Below, one piece after another: positions 1-12,486 of a DNA stretch of 64,000 nt. The position numbers and the translations under genes were made by a program. The first letter of the stretch is position 1. Every line of letters begins with the position of its first letter. The notes beneath the pieces are model-generated. The model was not told the origin of the DNA. It was given only the letters and a program-made list of their open reading frames with translations, and searched no databases. The stretch is from positions 3,162,001 to 3,226,000 of the forward strand of contig JAMPIQ010000002.1 in the NCBI GenBank assembly GCA_024699855.1. Direction: 5' to 3'. The DNA is from Aphelenchoides besseyi (Eukaryota; Nematoda; Chromadorea; Rhabditida; Aphelenchoididae).

Positions 1-1870
1 GATTTAATCAACTTGAATTGAACAGAAATCGCCAAACCGTGAAATTTCTGCAGCCCACAATACGATTTGGGGTTGTAATTTCGATACCAAGTCATTTGTT
101 TAAGTTGCTTTAGTCGTACACTCGACTTGGCCTTCACAGTCCGATTTGAAATGTTCTCTAAGGCGAGTATGTAGAAGACAGTTGGTGAGGGTTTTGTTTT
201 CGTAAACGAAGTGCGTTGATTGCGTGATATTTAAACAGGCGTGATTCAAAATGGACAAAGAGATGGGAATCTGGTTGTTTGTTTTAGTTTTCACAATAGC
301 CATTAGGTACGAAATTATAAGCAGAAAGTTAGATTTAATCCACGAGATCGATGACACGATTGGTGTGCGTGAGCAGGCGACAAGTTGAGTCGACAAGTGC
401 GTAGCGATCAGAGTGTTCAGAAGCACACAACAATATCGCCACTTCTTCTTTAGTTTAATCCACGGTTTAGCGGATTGCACACATCGATCCAGTGGCTTTT
501 CATTTTACGTCTATCCACCCACTTCATTCGCCGCTTCTCTGCGTCTTCGTTCGTCGACGGCCGAACTCTTGGACTTTAACTCGTGATTTCATTCTTACCG
601 TACATTTTGGTCCTGAGGGTTTAGTGACGTGAATGGAAGACGTTCCAATTGACCTTCAGCTCTTCATCATTTTGACCGTGAGATTCGAATTTGCGGTTTG
701 TATTTGCGTGAAATTTGAGTCGGGCGATTAATCGCCTTTTGAAATTCTAAAATCACATGAAATCGACGTCTATTGGCATTTTGAAACGCCCATTCGTCAG
801 CACGAGAAACAAAGAGATTGATTTCCTTCGGCCCATTTGTTTGCTGTTATTTTAATTGTTGGCCTTCTGTTCGGCGAAGGTGCGCGACTGAGATGCGTGA
901 AGTCCAGAAGACGTGTTGCGCTCTCGTAGTAGAACGTTGAGATTAGAGACGATTGATAAGCGGAAATAAGGTAAAAAAACGTTGACATACGCACCCAAGA
1001 ACTCGTTCAACCTCATTGCGCAGTTTTTAACTTGCGGACGCTACCTGACAAACAGAATCGCAGTTTTATCGTTAAGCGCCATCAGTTCGCATATATCAAC
1101 GAAGTGCTAGTGACGTTGAATGAGAAGTGGGAGGTTGTTTGGCATCAGACGGTTCTTTTTGTTTTTCTTACAAGCACTAATTGGTCAAAAAGCGTTTTTT
1201 GTGATTTGTTTTTGAATTTTTGTCACAACTCATTGGTCCATCTTCAATCTTCTTCTTTGTTGTTTTGTTGCAGCAAACGGCGAGAACAGAGCGCATTCTT
1301 CGGACGTTGCGGTCGTGGGCCGATAAGCAACGTCGTGAACGGAAGCCCCAAGTTTCAAACTTCGCCCCACACCTTTGGCCTCATAGATCTCAACCGCTTA
1401 TCGACCGTCCGTTCCTGTTCTTCAATGCCCGCCCATTTCTCGCCCCATTCGGCCGCGTCGTGAAACGCCCGGCGATTCCTTGGCTGTTCCTAGTGGTCGT
1501 CCGTTCTGTTCGTCCGTTCCAGTTTGTTACGCATTGACGGGTTTACAATCCGATTGTGGTCACGGCTCGTAAATTTCACTACCAGTAACATCATCGACCA
1601 GCTTTTACCGTAGTTCATTTTGTCTAACGAACCGTTTGCCTTCGATATTGTTGGCGGCATTTCGTTTTTGTGGTCAATTTGCTTCGATCGATTATTGTTG
1701 ACGCAAATAATCAGTGGATGCAATCCCTAAATACCATCTATATATAAAGACATTCATCAATCCAGAAATTCATTTTACGAGTTAGATACGAGACAAACGC
1801 GTTCAGCTTTCTAGTACTGTAATCTCCTGAAATTTCAGTTGGGTACGCAGTTGCACAAATTGAAGTCGCG
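1..1870. other. Upstream region, no supported gene
   Basis: I see no family I recognise and no convincing exon chain here. Short open frames occur on both strands (for example 1032-1463 +), but they lack domain features. A splice acceptor at 1831-1838, 32 nt before the start codon of the acyl-CoA synthetase, suggests a cis-spliced 5' leader exon or a spliced-leader site. A leader exon or a mitochondrial targeting exon of that gene could therefore lie in this stretch. Confidence 0.4.
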
Positions 1871-4396
1871 ATGATCGAAGAAAGTGGTCGAAAAAGTTAC
1901 GTTCACGGCGCCTCGGATGTGCCGCTCTTATTCAATACGATTGGCGAACGATTGAGATTAGCAGCTAAATTGGTAACTTGACGGTAACAGTCTTCTTTAA
2001 AGGTTTACACTTTCAGCATCCGGACCGTGAATTCGTCATTTTCAAAGCGGAAGGAATTCGACGAACTTACAAGCAAGTTTTCGAGGACGTAAGTCCAGGA
2101 GCTGCTGTCGTGTCAGTCAGTAGGGTAATTTCAGAGCGAGAAGTTGGCACTTGGTCTCACGCATTTGGGGCTGGAGAAGGATGATCGCGTAGGAATATGG
2201 TCTCCAAATTGTAAGTGACTGGTAATACCGAGATTTTTAACTTCCTTTTTTAGGCTACGAATGGATTGTTTCGCAATTTGCTTCGGCCCTCGCCGGTTTC
2301 ATTTTGGTGAACGTGAATCCTATGTACAAAACGGAAGAGTTGAGTTATGCAATCGACAAAGTCGGGATCAAAGCACTATTGGCACCACCGCATTTCAAAC
2401 GTTCCAACTACTACAAGACCATTGTCGATATCATTCCTGATCTGCCGAAGTATCCGGAAGGCAAAAGCAACTTGAATTCAAACGCATTTCCCAAATTGAA
2501 GCAATTGATCATCTTCGACTCGGTGGACAACAAAGCCTATCGGTGAGTTCAAAGTCTTTTTGACGCTAAAAGCGCAATTCTCACTGTTTGCTGTTGGTCG
2601 GTTGTAAATTTCACTTTCATTTGAAAAATGGTCCGATCCGTGCGAATTATCAGTTTCGAATTATCAGCCAGCTGTCGGCGAGTGACAATACGCAACACAT
2701 CAGTCAAAATTCTAATTATAATCGAAACATTTGATGCGAACTTTGCGCCCAGCAACTACACGAATTTTGTCCTAACTTTTGTTTTCAGAGGAGCATGGAA
2801 GTACAGCGAAGTTTTGGGAATGGGCACGTTGGAAGATCGACGTCGAATGGCGCAACGAACAATTCAGCCGGACGATGCAGCCAACATTCAATACACAAGT
2901 GTTAGTTGAAATGATAACGTTGACTTAATTCATGCTGTGAAACTTCTAGGGTACAACCGGAAAACCAAAAGGAGCAACACTTACTCACCATAACATTGTA
3001 AACAACGCGTATTTTGTTGGACGACGTGCTGGCTATCATGAGGCAGTGAGTTTTGTTGTGTGTGTAGCCGTATTTCATTGGCAATGTTTATAGCGTACAA
3101 TCATTTGCATTCCAAATCCACTGTATCATTGTTTCGGTTGTGTAATGGGCAGTCTTGCTGCTTTGATTTTCTTTCAAACTTGTGTTTTCCCTGCACCATC
3201 TTGGGATCCAACCGCCACTCTTTACTCGATTCACGAAGAAAGATGCACAGCTGTTTATGGAACACCGACTATGTATTTGGATTTGCTGAATCACGACGAT
3301 TTCAAACAACTCGACTGTTCGTCTATCCGCTCGGGAATTGTTGCCGGTGCTCCGTGTCCTGTGGATCTTTGCGAACGTTTGGTTAATCAGATGGGAATGA
3401 AAGACTTACAAGTTTGCTATGGCACAACAGAAACAAGGTAACTGCATTGATCAACAATCCAATAGAAAAAATGAAAACTTCTAACTGACAATCATTTAGT
3501 CCCGTCTCATTCATGTCCATTCTCGAAGATCATCCGTTGGATCGTATCAAGAACGTCGGACATATTCTCGATCATTTGGAAGCAGCAATCGTCGACAGTC
3601 ATGGAACGATTGTGCCTCACGGAACTCGCGGTGAAGTTGTAGTACGAGGTTATTCCGTAATGTAAGTAAAAGAACACAAGACTAACAATCACACTAATCT
3701 ATTTTTTAGGCGTGGGTACTGGCAAACTGAAACGCGCGAAATAACTGCGGATCGCTGGTCAGTTTCAAAAGCTAAACATATAAACAGTCAAAATAAACAA
3801 TATCGTTTTATAAAATGATTAACGTTTTGAATTTTAAGTATACGTGGTTTAGGTATCATACTGGGTAAGTTGCAATCTCGCATTATAACTACAGTTGTTT
3901 AAATTTAGTGATGTTGGAATTATGCATGCGAATGGCACCGTTTCAATTGTTGGTCGAATCAAGGACATGATCGTACGGGGCGGTGAGAACGTCTATCCAA
4001 CGGAAATTGAGCAGTTTCTTTCTCGTCATCCTGCTATCGACGATGTTCAGGTATTCACCAAAACAATGAATGAAATGCGCTACTTGATTCAGATTGTTGG
4101 AGTCCCGGATGAACGTTTCGGCGAAGCGATTTGCGCGTGGATTCGATTACATCGAGATCAAAAAGCGACCGTTCAAGAAATCCAAGACTTTTGCCGAGAA
4201 AAAGTGAGAACAAAGTTTGAAGTCTGTTAATCGAATTCAGATCGCCCACTACAAGATTCCGAAGTACATTCTCTTCAAACAAGTCCATGAATTCCCAATG
4301 ACAGTTACCGGAAAGATCCAGAAGTTCCAAATGCGCAAAATCAGCAAACTGGAACTGGAGCTTCAACACGTTCAATCGCACTTCAGTCAATTGTGA
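1871..4396 (+). CDS. ACSF2: ACSF2-type acyl-CoA synthetase (AMP-binding ligase)
   Basis: Adenylate-forming enzyme that activates a fatty acid to acyl-CoA through an acyl-AMP intermediate; family members are usually mitochondrial. Thirteen exons: 1871-1972, 2017-2088, 2135-2210, 2254-2542, 2789-2900, 2950-3045, 3094-3437, 3500-3661, 3710-3757, 3853-3864, 3909-4050, 4093-4203, 4241-4396, giving 573 aa. The AMP-binding P-loop [10 protein letters not shown] lies near residue 216, YGTTETSP near 361, WYHTGDVG near 433, and the C-terminal lysine motif GKIQK near 545. Length and C-terminus fit ACSF2. The start codon follows a splice acceptor at 1838, and the frame stays open upstream to it, so an earlier targeting-peptide exon is possible. 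One exon is only 12 nt (3853-3864). The 42-nt intron 4051-4092 has no stop in frame. A possible AATAAA is at 4603-4608. Confidence 0.9.
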
Positions 4397-5299
4397 TTAA
4401 CGACTTTCGTCTGATTTCTCTTATTTGTACATGCCTTGATGGTCGAACAGAACACACACACAACGGTTTTATTCTATTTATTCTAAGCAAATTTACCGAA
4501 GAATCGCCATACTCATCTATGTCGTCCCCGTCCTTCTCCCAAATCTCATTTTCATTTAACACTTAGCGACTTGTCAGAATGCAGCTGCGTAGTTCCGAAC
4601 AAAATAAACGTGCTAATCACCAACTTGTTTGCCACATGATGAGCATTTCGAAATGCGTTTATCTTCAGCACTTCATGAAACAATCAAACCTTGTGGTCGA
4701 CGATCGCTCTAAGAGCTCTTGGATTGCTGTAAAAACATTTCGATAAAAAAGAAACAACCGAAGATAAGTGCTGAACGTGAAAGTGATCCGCAGAAACAAC
4801 AAAACAGACCGCTAGACATGTGGTATCTTTGATTGCTCATAAGAATCCAATTTCCCGACATTTGTTGTTTGTCGAGAGTAAGTGTCCATTACAGTAGCCG
4901 CAACACTATTGTTCACCGATTTCAACACTTTGTTTCAAAATGTTCTGACCCACTCATTATGGATAAGAATTCAACTATCTAAAGAAGTGAACAGCAAAAG
5001 AACTGCAACACTAAGCCACGAACAAGCAGACGAAAAAAGCGTAGCGCGGTCTTGCCTAAACGTTTGAAATCGAGGTTGCAGAGGTCGATCGAATCTGAGC
5101 GATTTGCCATGCCACCTGTGTGTATTTTATGATCACAAAAAAAGAGTCATGATCTGAGAGTTGAACGTGGCCAAACGGCTGTCAGCTGTAGAGAAACAAA
5201 AAGGCGGTGTTTGGCAAAGTTCTCGCTTTTCGTTTTCGAGTTTTATGTTAAATAAACGAGTTAGTTTAATTTTCAATCTTCTTAATTTTCAGAAGCGGA
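4397..5299. other. Intergenic region between ACSF2 and TTLL genes
   Basis: Holds the 3' flank of the synthetase, with AATAAA at 4603-4608, and the 5' flank of the tubulin ligase, with a splice acceptor ending near 5291. No other gene is recognisable. Confidence 0.5.
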
Positions 5300-7909
5300 A
5301 TGACGGCAGCCGACGAAAAATCCACCGATCGAGAAGATGAATCTGCAGAAGACAGTTACGAGGGTGAACTCGAGGATCTCCGAGAAGAGGTATGTTTGCG
5401 TTTTAACCGATTCTATTGGCTTTTCAGTTTCTTAATTTTGACGTCAATGCACTCAAAGAAGCGGTACGGGGATCTGAAAACCCGGAAGAGTTCACGAGCA
5501 TTGGAACCACTTACAACATGTCATTCAAGATGCTGAAATCGGATTCTCGTTTGGTTAAGGCTATTTTGTTTAGCTATGGTTTTGTTCAGGTTTGATCATC
5601 AGCTCATTGTCATTATTCTGTTTGTTTAGTGTTCGGCCAAGAATCCGAATTTTAATTTGTTTTGGTCAAACACTCACATTAACGCCCATTCACTACGTGC
5701 ATTGAAATCGTGGTGAGTTGATCACCTCTACGAAACAGTTCGTTTACTTATCTCAGGCAGCGAATTAACCATTTCCCTCGATCATTTCTAATTACAAAAA
5801 AAGATGAGCTATACATTCACTTAAATCGTGCACACGCTCAATATGGAATCGGATACGACTTTGTAAGTTGGTCTTTATATTCACATTGAATACTTTCGTT
5901 TTAGATTCCCGAATCCTACAACACACCGATGTCTGCCGAGAAACGTCAACGACTCAAAGATGCGATTGTGGATAGCAAACAGAAAGCCGACGGTTCTTTC
6001 ATTCTGAAACCGGCCAATTCATCTCGTGGCCGTGGAATCGTGTTTTTAACTGATCCCGATCAAGTTAGTTAATTGCAACAGAAGAATCTCCATATCTATC
6101 TTAGGTCGATGATATTCGAGATTCGGAGAAGGTGCTGATCTCCAAATACATTAACAATCCTTATTTGATACAAAACAAAAAATCGGATCTGCGGATTTAT
6201 GTTGCCGTCACTTCATTCTATCCATTGATCGCCTACATTTACTCGGACGGTTTGGCTCGTTTCGCTGTTGATGATTACTCGAAAGAATTTGGAGAACAGA
6301 CAAACGAAGCTCATTTAACCAACTACTCACTTCACAAGAGCAATCCGGCATTCATTAAGTAAGAAAACTAACTGTTATGGTTGTTTATGTTCCGTTCAGA
6401 AATACGAATACTGATTCTGAGGCTTTTGGTCACAAATGGACATTAAGTGGAATGCTAAGACAAATGAAAGAAAACGGTGTTGATGTCAATCGTAAGTTGC
6501 TAACGATTCAACTGGAAAACTTGCTCTTATTTTCAGTGTTGATGGTTCGAATTGAAGATTTGATCATAAAAACTCTTCTGTCAATTCAACGAGTTGTTGC
6601 TTCGTCGTGTCGAAAATTAAACATCAACCCACGGTCTTGTTTCGAGCTTTTCGGTTTTGATGTGTTGATCGATGAAGATCTTAAACCGTGGCTTTTGGAA
6701 GTGAATTTAAGCCCGTCGTTAGCTTGGTATAGCGGTCGATTCAAACTATAATTCTGTGCAATTTTAGCGACGCTCCTTTGGATTCCATTATCAAAAGTCA
6801 TTTGATTTGCAATCTTTTGAATTTGATTTGTTTGCCGTTGGTTACCAATTGCAATGTTTTAAACAAATCGTATATTCTCTCCAATCGAAATCCAATCGAC
6901 GAGCTGTCTACTGCTGTTTCATCCACATCTGTTGGTGCGAGTAGTTCTTCAGCATCTGCAAGTCCCTCGACCGTTGACTCCGGTCAAGACATTCAAGATT
7001 ACGAAAAAGAATCCACACGGAAACCTACGCCCCTTGGAATCAACACGAGATATAACGCTGCTTTCCGTAACAAACGTCAAACGATAAGATCGATAAAACC
7101 GAAGCGAAAGCAACAATACATGAAGGTAAGAATACAGAGATCAATCTGGTCTAAACAACATTTTAGGTCACGTATTCTGCCGCTAACAAGACTCCACTAT
7201 ACAACCAACGAATCAATTTGTATCTGAAGAAAATCAAAGAAGAAGAAGGACGAATGCAAGATTTCATTCGAGTTTTTCCTCGTCCAGAATCGAGGATTCT
7301 TTACCAGTGAGTTAGATGAAACTTTACGCTTATTATTCATTTTTAGGGACATTTTTGAAGATACGGGAAGCGAGCAATGGGACCACAGTGTTCAACAAGC
7401 GTTGTTTGGTGATGTCATTGAATCTACGAGACGAGAGTATGAGCAGTTGCAAAACGAACTAATGAATGCCGCAAAGGTAGCCAATGCAACAATTGATTAT
7501 TCGTAATTTGACGTTTTAAGTTTAAAAACACCTCCGATTTGAGCTCAACAACAAGACGTTTTTTGAAAACCGCATTTGCTACCGCAGACAAGTACTTGGA
7601 ACCGTTTTACGAGAACGAAATGAGTCCATTTCCAAGTAAAATAGAGATACCACTAGTCTTTTAATCGTTTTGATTGTTCAGAAAGTATACCGCGTTTACG
7701 GTTCGGACTTCGCAAGCGTACACTCTCGGCCATTGATTTCGATTTACGTCATCGTGCAGAAGTGGAATCACGTAAATCAACGGGAACTGTCGAACCGGAG
7801 CTCTGCGATCTGTTGCTTGAAAGTAAGTCACATCTCTAAATTTCTACTTCTATGCATGACTTTAGGTTACATCAAGGAGTTGGGACAACCACGGTGTTTG
7901 AATCCTTAA
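5300..7909 (+). CDS. ttll-5: Tubulin polyglutamylase, TTLL5-like
   Basis: ATP-grasp ligase of the tubulin tyrosine ligase-like family; TTLL5 members start glutamate side chains on tubulin tails, mainly in axonemes and neuronal microtubules. Fourteen exons: 5300-5389, 5428-5589, 5630-5712, 5757-5862, 5905-6063, 6105-6358, 6400-6491, 6537-6726, 6768-7125, 7167-7306, 7347-7476, 7521-7635, 7682-7822, 7866-7909, giving 687 aa. Diagnostic parts in order: an acidic N-terminus; [13 protein letters not shown]; the nucleotide loop [15 protein letters not shown] near residue 178; [12 protein letters not shown]; the [14 protein letters not shown] helix; and the metal-binding end [20 protein letters not shown] followed by EVNLSPSL. 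A basic Ser/Lys-rich tail follows the core, where microtubule-binding segments sit in this family. The start lies 8 nt after an acceptor. Subtype 5 over 4 or 6 is inferred from the GML..MKE..VDV region. Confidence 0.9.
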
Positions 7910-9640
7910 TGTTGTTTATATCATCTTACAGTTCTTTCTCTTTTTCTAATCCTTCATTTTGCCATTTTCTTTCGCTACATTCTGCTCAATTTTGCCTATT
8001 TCTCGTTATTCAGGAATCGCTTTCTTATTCATGTCTTTTTCGAACCCGCAATCCACTTTCAACTTGTGCTGTTGACTGTTTATGCAAGTTGAAACGACTG
8101 TGTTACCACAAAGTAAAATAAACGTTTCCTTTCATACGTGTGTTTCGGCTGTTGGAACAATCGTTGTACGTCTATTAGTTTGCTCAATAACATAAGTTTG
8201 CTACAAACATTGCGAATAAGTGAGACAAGAGGTGCACTTATTTGTGGCTTAAAGTACGCGAGACAGCCACCACTTTCGATCTGTGATATCAAATCATGTC
8301 TGCCGTCGATTGCTGCTGAAACTAACCTCGACATGAAAAATATCGACTTTGAGATCGAGATGCCTGTTCGACGTCTAATTGTCTTCAACTTCATTCTCTC
8401 GACTTTCCAACTTCAAATGGTTTTGTTCAAAGCATTCTTATGCCACCTTTACGTGAGTTTTATCGTCCTGTTACTTCCGATCGTTCTTTGGAATTTTGGT
8501 TTTTTGTGAAGTAAGCGAAGTTCATCACTGCGAAATGTTCGATTTTAGTCCAAGAACACGGGCAAATTGATGAGCGTCGTTTTGGCACTAATGAGCTTTC
8601 GCGGGTACCTGGAAGAGTTGAGTGTGTTGTCCGATTGATTTGCTTCAAAATAATTGGCAGTTTGAGTATGATATACTTCATTCATCCGTGGAAAAAAGCG
8701 ATTATGTTGCTCAAAAAAAGTAATTGACTTGTCACAAAGACATTCTTTAAATCTCTGATCTTCAGCGCCAAACAACATCGCAGAAATGAATGACCGCCAA
8801 CGTATTGAGGCGATGGAAAGATGTTAAATTTGTTCGTTCTGTAGTTGATGCATTTTGTTGGTTAGTGAAGGGTGACTAAAGATTTCAATTTTTAGGAATA
8901 TAAGAATCTTCTGGTTTTAAACGGCATCGTTGATTATACCTGCAATTTGATTGGTATTATCGATCATGACAATCTCAAGATCACTTATAATCTTTGGGCG
9001 CACATACTTGCAAGGCCAGCTGACCTTTGAAACAATAGCATTACGTCTTCGTCGGAGCTTACAGTTTCATGCTCTCGGTAAGTCGGATGCCCATTAAAGC
9101 CAAAACTTTTATTTCAGTTTGGCATTCAAATTTGACCGATTCAATTTGGCTATCGATGGTACCTCATTTGCAAGTGAGTTTTTTGGATTTTATTGAAGGG
9201 GCGAATGTTCGTAAAGATATTAACGGCTGCCAAACTTGCAATTTTCGTTGCTGCTTTCATTGCTTCCTGTCTATGGTGAACATTTGAAAATTTATCGCGA
9301 TGTTGACAGAAACTAATGGACAAATCGCAATAAATTTGATCCAAAAGATCGGTCAGCAACCCGATTTTTGACTTTTCCCTTCCAGTAAGATCACTTGCAA
9401 ACGGACCATTGCCTACAGTAAAACACTTGCGGCTACCGTCTATTATCACTTTTTATGACGGTTATTATTCAGCGCGCTACCATTGCTTGTAACCAATACT
9501 ATGCGTTACGCGATAAACTGGTCAATTAAGACTGCGGCGCCGCGGTCCCGCGCGATGACTGGAAGCCAAGTCGCATGAATAGCTTACCTCAGGTGCAGGG
9601 GTGATGGGTCGCTATATACGGAGGGCGTTCATGCAATAAG
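7910..9640. other. Gene-poor region beside a LINE relic
   Basis: No gene is recognised. An open frame at 8138-8509 (+, 123 aa) has no family signature. Around 8900-9180 a possible exon pair with a GTAAGT donor near 9077 can be read, but no frame gives a recognisable product. The stretch may be old transposon sequence linked to the LINE remnant to its right. Confidence 0.3.
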
Positions 9641-10560
9641 CTCATCGATAGCTTTTCGCATACTTTTTCGTTCTTTTTCGCTCATCAAATCAAAATTATT
9701 ATTTGATATCGATTTCACTGTTTCGCGATCTTGGAGCCGGAACCTTAACATTCGGCGTTCCATTGCTCTCTAGATTTTCGTGAGCCACTGAAAGTGTGCT
9801 TTAGTTTTTTTCAAGTTTTGTTGCTGTACAGTAATCTCGGTAAAATGCTCATCTGGAAATATCGACATTGCAAGCTTTTTCTTACGTTATTGTTCGTCAA
9901 GAATCTTGAGCACGGCTAAGCGCGCTTCAAGCTGTTCCAATTCTTCACCCGATTTCTCGATTATGATCTCCACTCGGTCTTCTTATTATTGTGCTGCTTC
10001 AAGAGTCGCCTTGATGGACTCCGCTTTGGACATGGGATTCGGTTCTCGAGTCACCAATAGAATTTGAAGATGACCAGGCCGAGTAAATGGCTTTGGTCAT
10101 TTCGATTGTGCTCAAGTCCACGCCGTAATTTCTTGGGGCTGATCAAATTGCGTCAAACTTCACCGAATTGAATGCGTTCGTAAGGTCCACGAACAGATAG
10201 CAGACGGGCGGGTTTTCTTCGTAGGACTGTTCGAGTAATTGGTTGATTGCTTGGATATGTTTGGCAGTCGAGTAGTCGCGACGAAAAAACTGCTTATTCC
10301 GTTGAAATGTTTTAACTGTTGACTAACAACTTCTACAATTCCTCGGGCCAGTGCTCGGGTCATGACCTTATAGAGGGGCTGGTGTAAGGAAATTGGCCTG
10401 TAATTGGAAAATATCAGTACGCTACCGTTCTAATGATGCAAAATTTTTGATGCGGCCGTACGGTGTTCGGGTGCGGTGAGCGGTCGACTGATTGGCGGTT
10501 CAGGCACGTAGCTGAACTCGATCAATTTCATCTCTTCGGTCAGCCTAACGTATGATCAAA
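9640..10560 (-). mobile_element. Decayed non-LTR retrotransposon (LINE) reverse transcriptase
   Basis: Read on the minus strand, 10390 down to 10140 encodes pieces of a LINE reverse transcriptase: NYRPISL-type residues, then LYKVMTRALARGI, then after a frame change FFRRDYSTAKHIQAIN, and LFVDLTNAFNSVKFDAI with the first Asp of the RT core. Further down the strand (about 9800-9700) AMERRMLRFRLQDRE matches the C-terminal region of RTE/CR1-type elements. The frames are broken and much of the RT domain and the endonuclease are missing, so this is a dead, internally rearranged copy. A segment between the two parts (about 9900-10000) reads as an acidic helix and is not typical LINE sequence. The clade is not assigned. 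Confidence 0.7.
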
Positions 10561-10750
10561 CTCTAATGCTGTAAATCAGCTACAGTATATTTGCATTCAA
10601 TTTAAAGCCTGTCAAAACCATCTATAGCTTTCCAAATACTTTGATTAAGCAAACCGTTGATAGAACTTGGCGTGTATAGTGTTCATAATCATCTAAAACC
10701 TACAATTTCGATCATATACTAATTGTGTTGTATTTCAGCACAATCAAAAA

Positions 10751-11585
10751 ATGCAAAATTGCGACGACTACGCGCCGGAACAAGACGACTGCCTGTCGGA
10801 ACAAGAGGACGCGCGAGAATGGTTGGCATACAAGGAGACGTTGGCCTACATTCAGGAGCTTTGTGACGAGTCCTTCGAAAGTAATATGGCCACTCTTGTT
10901 GAACGACTGAAACTGTAAGTCATAACTTAATTTTTTTAAATTACTGTATTACTGTTTTTTTAGCAACTACAGTGAAGATGGAGAATGCCTTTGCATTTAT
11001 CGCGAAGACAATGCAACGAAACAGCCCTGCACAAACACCGTGGAAAACACCCACCTCAACCTCCCTCACTTCCAGTACCAGGAGGAAGATCTAAAAGAGG
11101 CCGACTGGGACCCGTTCAAGCTTTGGAAGGTGATGGCTGGCCACAATTTTTTATGTGACCAGCACCGCGAATTGTCCTATCAACGATGCGGCGAATACCA
11201 CGTTGTAGCGGGGTACAACTTCAGTTCGGTGGATGTGGAACTTCTCATCCGAGAGTTACGTCTCCGATTGATATTCGAATATCAATTCGGATTCATGACT
11301 GATTGGAAACATGAAGGGCGTCACCTCGCATTAATGGAGGGCATCTACGCTAAACACATCAACGCGAACAACGAGAAGCTGGATCGTAAAAAAATGAAAA
11401 CCTTCATTTGCCAGCACTACGAGCACAGTCGTTGTGTTCCACACGCCCCTAATTTTTATTTTGATGAATTGTTGCACACCAACACATTAACTTGTCCAAC
11501 TTGCACTGTAGAAGAGGAAGTAACTAAACCTCCTACTAGCACTGTCAATCCGGAATTCGTTCGAATTAAGGGTCTTGAATGGTAG
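10751..11585 (+). CDS. Cys/His-rich protein of unknown family
   Basis: Two exons, 10751-10914 and 10964-11585, give 261 aa. The start lies 12 nt after an acceptor ending at 10738, and AATAAA follows at 11617-11622. I do not recognise the family with confidence. The N-terminus is very acidic. Cys/His clusters appear as CLCIYRE then PCTNT and LCDQHRE, later YQRCGEY, ICQHYEHSRC and LTCPTC. The first cluster (Cys, about 10 residues, Cys, long spacer, Cys-x2-His) resembles the C3Hc3H zinc finger found in KANSL2 and INO80D, which would suggest a chromatin role, but the match is loose. No signal peptide or membrane segment is seen. Codon usage looks normal. It sits between a LINE relic and a DNA transposon, so a mobile origin should also be considered. 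Confidence 0.7.
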
Positions 11586-12284
11586 TCACTTGTCCGCCTC
11601 TTAGTTTCCGGTTGTAAATAAACTTCTTGAATAATTTGTGAATTTGATGGAAAGTATTGTGTTAACATAGAAATGATTTTCGGTTTAGTTTGATGACAAT
11701 AGATGAAAAGGTCAATGCAACTATTGCGTGTTCTATAAACAAATGCGATATAGCAAAGTTGCTGAATTCATTCGCTCAAGATATCTAATAATAGATAGCG
11801 TGAAATGCGAACAAGAGCATAAGATCGATAGAAACAACTTTACTAGAGTGTATTCACAAATTCTCATCGACAAATTGCGTTTTCATGTTCACTAAAGCAC
11901 TCGTTTAGAATTACAATCAATTGGGAATATGATGTTTGATTTAGAAAAGAGCGTGGACTCATCTAGTGCAGAAGTCTAGCAATGGCATTGACAACTTTGT
12001 GGTGCTGTTAAACTTGAAAGAGCAATAAAATTTTTAAACGACTAAGCCGCTTTGTAAGAAGCTTTGGGCTGCGTTTTCTAATTTTTGCTGACCGTGTGAA
12101 AAGGTAAAACAAATTCTATTTCACGAAACGATATTGTGAATATACAAAAGAATCATTCGATTCACCAAAAGTGTTTCATTCGAAAACAGAATCAGTCGTT
12201 AAAACGTACCTCAATTTTTCAGTCAAATTATTCGACATCATGAATCGGGAATGGAAGACGATCTAGAGCGTATTGGCCGAAATA
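11586..12284. other. AT-rich intergenic region
   Basis: Contains the 3' flank of the Cys/His-rich gene. No gene, repeat family or structured RNA is recognised before the transposon end at 12285. Confidence 0.4.
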
Positions 12285-12486
12285 CAGGGTGTTTCACGTG
12301 GAGTGTCCGATAAAAACGCTTATTTCTTAGCCATTACTGAATCAATTTTCATCCGATTTTTTGCGCTTGGTTACGAATTTTTTGCCATTTTGTTTTGTGT
12401 CAACAGATTTCCTGAATTTCATTTATAATCATACGAAATTTGCAATTGGCGGAATGTTTCAATTTTCGGGGGCAAAATTGCGGGCG
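12285..12486 (+). repeat. Left terminal inverted repeat of the 12.3-kb element
   Basis: Starts CAGGGTGTTTCACGTGGAG and runs inward for 202 bp. It matches the reverse complement of 12958-13160 almost throughout; the differences near the tips (GGTGT versus GATTT) are small. Confidence 0.85.

Noticed and set aside
1032..1537. Two overlapping + frames upstream of the synthetase (143 and 105 aa).
   Set aside because: No domain, overlapping frames, no exon pattern; probably chance.
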